Assembly: GCA_937925595.1 (NCBI GenBank) | Contig: CALALQ010000106.1 | Span: 1 to 64,000, forward strand | DNA from: an uncultured Demequina sp. | GTDB lineage: Bacteria > Actinomycetota > Actinomycetes > Actinomycetales > Demequinaceae | Length of the DNA stretch: 64,000 nt | Direction of reading: 5' to 3' | Shown here: positions 60,288-64,000 of the stretch, one piece after another | Numbering within the stretch: position 1 is the first letter of the stretch | Layout: every line of letters starts with the position of its first letter | Notes under the pieces: model-generated | What the model saw: only the letters and a program-made list of their open reading frames with translations | Database searches by the model: none | Told to the model about the DNA's origin: nothing | Made by a program: the position numbers and the translations under genes

Positions 60288-60803
60288 TCAGACCTCGCGT
60301 GCGCGTTCCGCGTTCTCGGTGATCCTCCGCAGGAGCCGGACCAGCGTGTCGCGCTCGGCGTCGTTGAGTCCGTCGAGGAGGAGCTGGTCGTGGTCGAGCA
60401 GTCGGGGGAGTTCTGACTCCACGAGGTGGCGACCCGCCGGCGTGAGGGAGAGCATGACGACGCGTCCGTCGCGTTCGAGGCGTCCACGCCGGATCAAGCC
60501 GGCGGATTCCAAGCGCGCGGCGAGCTTGGTGGTCGCCGCGCCACTCAGCATCGTCTGAGCGGTGACCTCGCTCGCGCGCAGCGGGTGCGGACTGCGCGCC
60601 AGCGCGCACAGGACGTCGAACTCGGAACGGGACACGCCCGCGGGGGCGAGCAGTCGGTCGAGTTGCTGGGTGGAGAAGGCGCTGATCCTGCCGATGCGGC
60701 CCATCGTCTCGATCGTCGAGGTGTCGACGCCCGGGAGGGTCTGCGCCCACGCGCGGCGGAGTCGCGCGACGAAGTCGTCGGGAGCGGTCGGGCTGGCGTC
60801 CAC
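60288..60803 (-). CDS. MarR-family transcriptional regulator
   Basis: A 171-aa winged-helix regulator. SRSEFDVLCALARSPHPLRASEVTAQTMLSGAATTKLAARLESAGLIRRG is the MarR core, followed by a D-G-R wing. Divergent from the MFS transporter; a palindrome in the shared promoter is its likely operator. GTG 60803 is the start. Together with the transporter it looks chromosomal rather than part of the element. Confidence 0.88.
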   Translation of the reverse strand: MDASPTAPDDFVARLRRAWAQTLPGVDTSTIETMGRIGRISAFSTQQLDRLLAPAGVSRSEFDVLCALARSPHPLRASEVTAQTMLSGAATTKLAARLESAGLIRRGRLERDGRVVMLSLTPAGRHLVESELPRLLDHDQLLLDGLNDAERDTLVRLLRRITENAERAREV

Positions 60804-60840
60804 GCGAGCAGTCTAGGTCACGGATGATGCACCGGTATTT

Positions 60841-60853
60841 TACTAGTGTAGTA
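60841..60853. promoter_or_regulatory. MarR-type operator
   Basis: TACTA-GTG-TAGTA, a perfect inverted repeat in the gap between the divergent marR and MFS genes. The neighbouring TAGTAT could be a -10 for the transporter. Confidence 0.55.
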
Positions 60854-60877
60854 TTACGGCGACAGAGGGGATGCTGA

Positions 60878-62125
60878 ATGACCGACCGACTGCCCGGAAC
60901 TCCGCCTGCCGCGAGCGAGGGTGGTGGACTCTTCCACCAGCCACCCGCGGTGTGGGCCGTGGCGTTCGCGTCGATGGCCGCTTTCATGGGGATCGGCCTG
61001 GTCGGCCCGATCCTGCCGAGCATCGCGGTCGCGATGGACGCGTCGCCGGTCGAGACGTCGCTGCTGTTCACGAGTTACCTCGCGGTGACCGCCGCCGCGA
61101 TGTTCTTCACGAGCTGGCTGTCGTCGCGCATCGGCACCCGCACGACGATGCAGCTCGGGCTCCTGGTGATCGTCGTCGCCGCCGTCGGCTGCATGCTCTC
61201 GACCGACATCCTGGGCATCATCCTGTTCCGCGCGCTGTGGGGGCTCGGCAACGCCCTATTCCTGTCGACGGCGCTCGCGTCGATCATCACCGCGAGTGGC
61301 GGGCGGTCGCAGCACGCCATCGTGCTCTACGAGGCGGCCCTCGGTCTGGGCCTGGCGGTCGGACCGCTCGTCGGCGGTCTGCTCGGAGAGGTCTCCTGGT
61401 CGGCGTCGTTCCTCGGAACCGCCTCGCTCATGGCGGTCGGGCTCGTCGCGATCATCGTGGTCGTCCGCGGCGCCGGGAAGCCCGCCGAGCGCAGCAGCGC
61501 GACCGCCCCGTTCCGCGCGCTCGGCATCCGCTCGATCCTGATCCTCAGCATCGTCGCCTTCTTCTACAACTCATCCTTCTTCGTCACCCTCGCCTACGTG
61601 CCCTACCCGCTAGACATGCCCCCGGTCGGCATCGGCCTCGTGATGACCGGCTTCGGACTCGGACTCGCTGTCGCCAGCGTCGTCATCGCCCCGCGGCTCA
61701 CGCGCCGGATCTCGGCGCTCTGGGTGCTCGTCGGCTCACTCGTCGTCTTCGCGGCGACCCACCTCGCGGCCGCGGCCCTCGTCGACCACCTGCCGTGGCT
61801 CATCGCGTGCGTCGTGCTGCTCGGATTCGAGATCGGAGCGATCAACACCGTGCTGACCGAAGTGGTCATGGAAGCGACCGATCTGCCCCGACCCGTCGCC
61901 TCCTCGGCTTACTCGGGCGTGCGGTTCGTAGGCGGCGCCATCGGAGCGCCTGTCGGCACCGGCCTCGCCGCGTCCGGTGCCGGGATGCCCTTCGCCTTCG
62001 CCGCCGCGACCGCGATCGTCGGCGCCGCCCTCATCCTCGTGTCCTGGCGTGCACTGCGCCGGGCCGACCACGCGGTGCGCGAGGATGCGGTCGTCGAAGC
62101 CGAGGCGATCACCGGCGGCGAATAG
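60878..62125 (+). CDS. MFS transporter
   Basis: A 415-aa major facilitator with about 12 hydrophobic segments. The first reads VWAVAFASMAAFMGIGLVGPILPSI; a loop SSRIGTRTTMQLG follows helix 2. The regulator pairing suggests drug or metabolite export controlled by MarR. Preceded by GGGG at 7 bases. Substrate cannot be predicted. Confidence 0.9.
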   Translation: MTDRLPGTPPAASEGGGLFHQPPAVWAVAFASMAAFMGIGLVGPILPSIAVAMDASPVETSLLFTSYLAVTAAAMFFTSWLSSRIGTRTTMQLGLLVIVVAAVGCMLSTDILGIILFRALWGLGNALFLSTALASIITASGGRSQHAIVLYEAALGLGLAVGPLVGGLLGEVSWSASFLGTASLMAVGLVAIIVVVRGAGKPAERSSATAPFRALGIRSILILSIVAFFYNSSFFVTLAYVPYPLDMPPVGIGLVMTGFGLGLAVASVVIAPRLTRRISALWVLVGSLVVFAATHLAAAALVDHLPWLIACVVLLGFEIGAINTVLTEVVMEATDLPRPVASSAYSGVRFVGGAIGAPVGTGLAASGAGMPFAFAAATAIVGAALILVSWRALRRADHAVREDAVVEAEAITGGE

Positions 62126-62176
62126 CCCTGGGGCGTGCGCTCTCGAACGGGATGTCCTGAGATCGCCCGTTGCGTG

Positions 62177-62209
62177 TGGCACTGTCGCGCGTCCCTCCAG
62201 GGGGCACGG
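62177..62209 (+). repeat. dispersed intergenic repeat, copy 1
   Basis: TGGCACTGTCGC then GTCCCTCCAGGGGGCACGG. It shares about 28 of 33 bases with 63508-63540. GTCCCTCCAGGGG also occurs in the 3' part of tRNA-Arg (87-99). It is located between convergent genes, with CCCT/AGGG self-pairing. Confidence 0.55.
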
Positions 62210-62302
62210 GTGTGCCGATCGCTCCCGACCATCGTGGCTTACTCGAGGTAACGGAGCGACGGAGCTTTCGTTGGACGCGCAGAACAAGCATCCGGCCGAC
62301 CG

Positions 62303-62911
62303 CTATGGGGCGCGCGTGCCGTCACCGCTGAGGGCACAGAGTCCTCCGACCAGTGTTCGAGCCGCCGCGCTAGCTGCAGCCAGGATCTCTTCGTCGCTGG
62401 TTTCGCTTCCTGCCGCCGCTTCGACGGCGAAGTTGATGCTGAGCAGCGCCATCCGAATGAGAAGCGCGTCAGACGGCGAGGGCGCGTCGAGCAACGCAGT
62501 GAGCTTCGACGCCACCTGATCGAGACCCTGGCCGATCCGTTTACCCTCCGCGCCACCGAGATCACCCGAAAGTCGCGGGTTCGCCGCGAGAAAGCGAATC
62601 CCGTGCAGCTTGTCGGCGGAGAAGCTCTCAACCCATCTGAGAACGGCGCGCTCCAGTAGGTCGGGTGAGGTGGGCTGATCCTCGATCCACGAGAGAAGCG
62701 CTTCGGCTTCGTCGCCGCGCTGGGTGAACAGGCTGTGGAGGATGCTCTCCTTGCCCGGGAAGTAGTAGTACAGCGACGCCTTGTTGATACCGAGCTGATC
62801 AGCAATCTCGCGAAGCGACGTCGCCTCGTAGCCGTGTCGGGTGAACAGCTCGAGGGCGACTCTCTGGATCTCGGCACGAGTCTCTTCGCCCGATCGTTTC
62901 GCTGGTGCCAT
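62303..62911 (-). CDS. TetR-family transcriptional regulator
   Basis: A 202-aa protein. The N-terminal HTH (ALELFTRHGYEATSLREIADQLGINKASLYYYFPGKESIL) is typical TetR. The C-terminal ligand domain is helical. Divergent from the SRPBCC gene, with a 9-bp-arm palindrome between them that is probably its operator. Confidence 0.9.
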   Translation of the reverse strand: MAPAKRSGEETRAEIQRVALELFTRHGYEATSLREIADQLGINKASLYYYFPGKESILHSLFTQRGDEAEALLSWIEDQPTSPDLLERAVLRWVESFSADKLHGIRFLAANPRLSGDLGGAEGKRIGQGLDQVASKLTALLDAPSPSDALLIRMALLSINFAVEAAAGSETSDEEILAAASAAARTLVGGLCALSGDGTRAP

Positions 62912-62938
62912 GTCCCTATCGTAAATCGATCTTGCCGT

Positions 62939-62960
62939 ATCTACCTAACGGTAGGTAGAT
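62939..62960. promoter_or_regulatory. TetR-type operator
   Basis: ATCTACCTA-ACGG-TAGGTAGAT, perfect 9-bp arms, overlapping a TTGCCG-N17-GTAGAT promoter for the SRPBCC gene. Confidence 0.7.
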
Positions 62961-62979
62961 TGGGCGCAGGAGGGATGGT

Positions 62980-63441
62980 ATGAGTGATTACAGGGTCATC
63001 CGCGAATACGAGTACCCGATCGATGAGGTCTGGGAGGTCATGACCGCACCCGAGTGGGTCGCCAAGTGGACCACGACCGGGCAGGGAGGGCGCCCGGAGG
63101 ATTTCGAGGCCGTCGTTGGCAGGAAGTTCCGCTTCGTCGGGAAGCCGACGTTGGGTTGGGCTGGCGTCGTCTACTGCGAAGTCAAGGAAGTCGATGCGCC
63201 GCGCATGCTCCACTACACGTGGAAGGGCGACCAGGAGTCGGACGAGGTGACGGACGTCCGCTACCTTCTTGAGTCGACCGAAACAGGCACCCGATTCACC
63301 TGGGACCACACCGGTTTCGAGGGTATCGGGGGCTTCGCGATGTCTCGCCTGCTGTCGAACGTGCGGCACAAGATGATGACGGACGGAGTACCGCCCGTTC
63401 TCGCAGAACTCCACGCACGTCGCGCCGATCGCTCGGCCTAG
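62980..63441 (+). CDS. SRPBCC (AHSA1-like) domain protein
   Basis: A 153-aa START/Bet v1-type lipid-binding fold. It has the opening IDEVWEVMTAPEWVAKW, a central strand series, and the C-terminal long helix (GGFAMSRLLSNVRHKMM). Divergently arranged with, and probably repressed by, the TetR protein. Ligand unknown. Confidence 0.85.
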   Translation: MSDYRVIREYEYPIDEVWEVMTAPEWVAKWTTTGQGGRPEDFEAVVGRKFRFVGKPTLGWAGVVYCEVKEVDAPRMLHYTWKGDQESDEVTDVRYLLESTETGTRFTWDHTGFEGIGGFAMSRLLSNVRHKMMTDGVPPVLAELHARRADRSA

Positions 63442-63507
63442 GGCTTGGTCGTCTCACCCTCGCGTCCGGGGGCGGTCGGCCTGGCACGTGGTGCCGCCGA
63501 CCCCTGT

Positions 63508-63540
63508 GGGGCACTGTCGCATGTCCCTCCAGGGGTACGG
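63508..63540 (+). repeat. dispersed intergenic repeat, copy 2
   Basis: GGGGCACTGTCGC then ATGTCCCTCCAGGGGTACGG. Same as copy 1 except a few bases; again between convergent genes. Flanking CCCCT (63501) and AGGGG (63531) can pair, giving a nested hairpin. Confidence 0.55.
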
Positions 63541-63683
63541 CGAGCACGTGAGAGTGCGCAACTCAGGAAATCCGGCTCCCCGCGCGGACGTTTCGCCCCT
63601 TGGACCGGCATCTCCTGAATCGTGCGCGCCGCACCCTTGCGGCCGAGACCGCCCTCGACGTCCGACGCCGGTCGGCGACGGGG

Positions 63684-64000
63684 TCACTCCGTCGCGAGGT
63701 TGCCCGGCGCGAACTCCGAGTCGGGCGACCAGACGGGCCGGTCGTCGGCGTCGGCGACGTCGCGGCCGATGCGGGCGAGCATCCGCACGTCGTCGACCAT
63801 GCCGGCGAGGTCCCAGTCGTCTTCGATGGCGTCGCCGGGCTTGTGGTACAGCTCGCTCACGTAGCGGGCGCGCACGGCGGTGCCGTAGTCGGCGGGGCGG
63901 TCGACGTAGACGGAGCCCGGGTGCAGGAAGAACAGCGCCGGCACGCCCTTGCGCAGGAACTCGAGGTGGTCGGAGCGGTAGAAGTACCCCTTGTCGGGCT
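63684..64000 (-). CDS. M28-family peptidase, C-terminal part
   Basis: The last 105 codons of a zinc aminopeptidase-type M28 protein; the start is beyond the window. The fragment reads YFYRSDHLEFLRKGVPALFF, then YHKPGDAIEDDWDLAGMVDDV. The final metal-binding His of M28 enzymes is in SELYHKPGD. Chromosomal context. Confidence 0.85.
   Translation of the reverse strand, partial: PDKGYFYRSDHLEFLRKGVPALFFLHPGSVYVDRPADYGTAVRARYVSELYHKPGDAIEDDWDLAGMVDDVRMLARIGRDVADADDRPVWSPDSEFAPGNLATE

Noticed and set aside
1..64000. CRISPR array or cas genes
   Set aside because: No regularly spaced direct repeats or Cas motifs were seen on either strand.

Overview
The window is high-GC DNA with actinobacterial features: many GTG starts, strong AGGAGG-type ribosome sites, ATGA start/stop overlaps and rare TTA codons. 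The flanking genes (MarR/MFS, TetR/SRPBCC, M28 peptidase) would suit a Microbacteriaceae-like chromosome. The genus cannot be fixed from the sequence alone. About 60 kb is accessory DNA beginning at a tRNA-Arg(CCU) gene (30-104). Ordinary chromosome resumes near 60.2 kb.

The accessory DNA reads best as two related integrative elements in tandem. Element A is about 0.1-31.0 kb and element B about 31.0-60.2 kb. Each has a large serine integrase at its left end, reading leftward. Each then has a leftward mobility module: replication-relaxation protein, VirD4/FtsK-type ATPase, small basic protein, two-segment membrane protein, MT-A70 methyltransferase, ArdA-like proteins, a membrane-anchored protein and a 'LVP' protein. 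Each also has a prepilin-like protein carrying a phage tail-collar tip, and a ribbon-helix-helix plus DUF3846-like pair near the right end. At least eleven gene families occur once or more in both halves.

Element A cargo (8.5-30.3 kb) includes a free-standing RNA polymerase alpha-CTD-like protein with its own near-consensus promoter, a pilin/collar protein, an excisionase-like protein and two lipoproteins. It also has an Xre regulator in front of a six-gene operon with overlapping ends: hsdM, hsdS, hsdR, a YgjP-type metallopeptidase, an OLD-family ATPase/TOPRIM nuclease and a large SF1 helicase. Element B cargo (41.8-60.2 kb) includes a SprT-like protein, two GIY-YIG proteins, an Xre/ImmA pair, the second pilin/collar protein, a protein kinase, a type III restriction-modification pair and a two-gene CBASS (patatin plus CD-NTase).

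The most unusual observations concern integrase architecture. Integrase A stays open antisense through the tRNA and off the window. Integrase B reads through a tRNA-3'-end-like sequence at the homologous position (31021-31061) and then into three helix-turn-helix repeats. A separate two-HTH reading frame sits at the right end of B. This fits an attP located inside the integrase gene, so that integration exchanges the integrase C terminus. Other notable signals are duplicated pilin/collar genes with near-leaderless promoters, a conserved structured leader before two unrelated genes, a shared element promoter type, and a 15-codon leader peptide coupled to hsdM.
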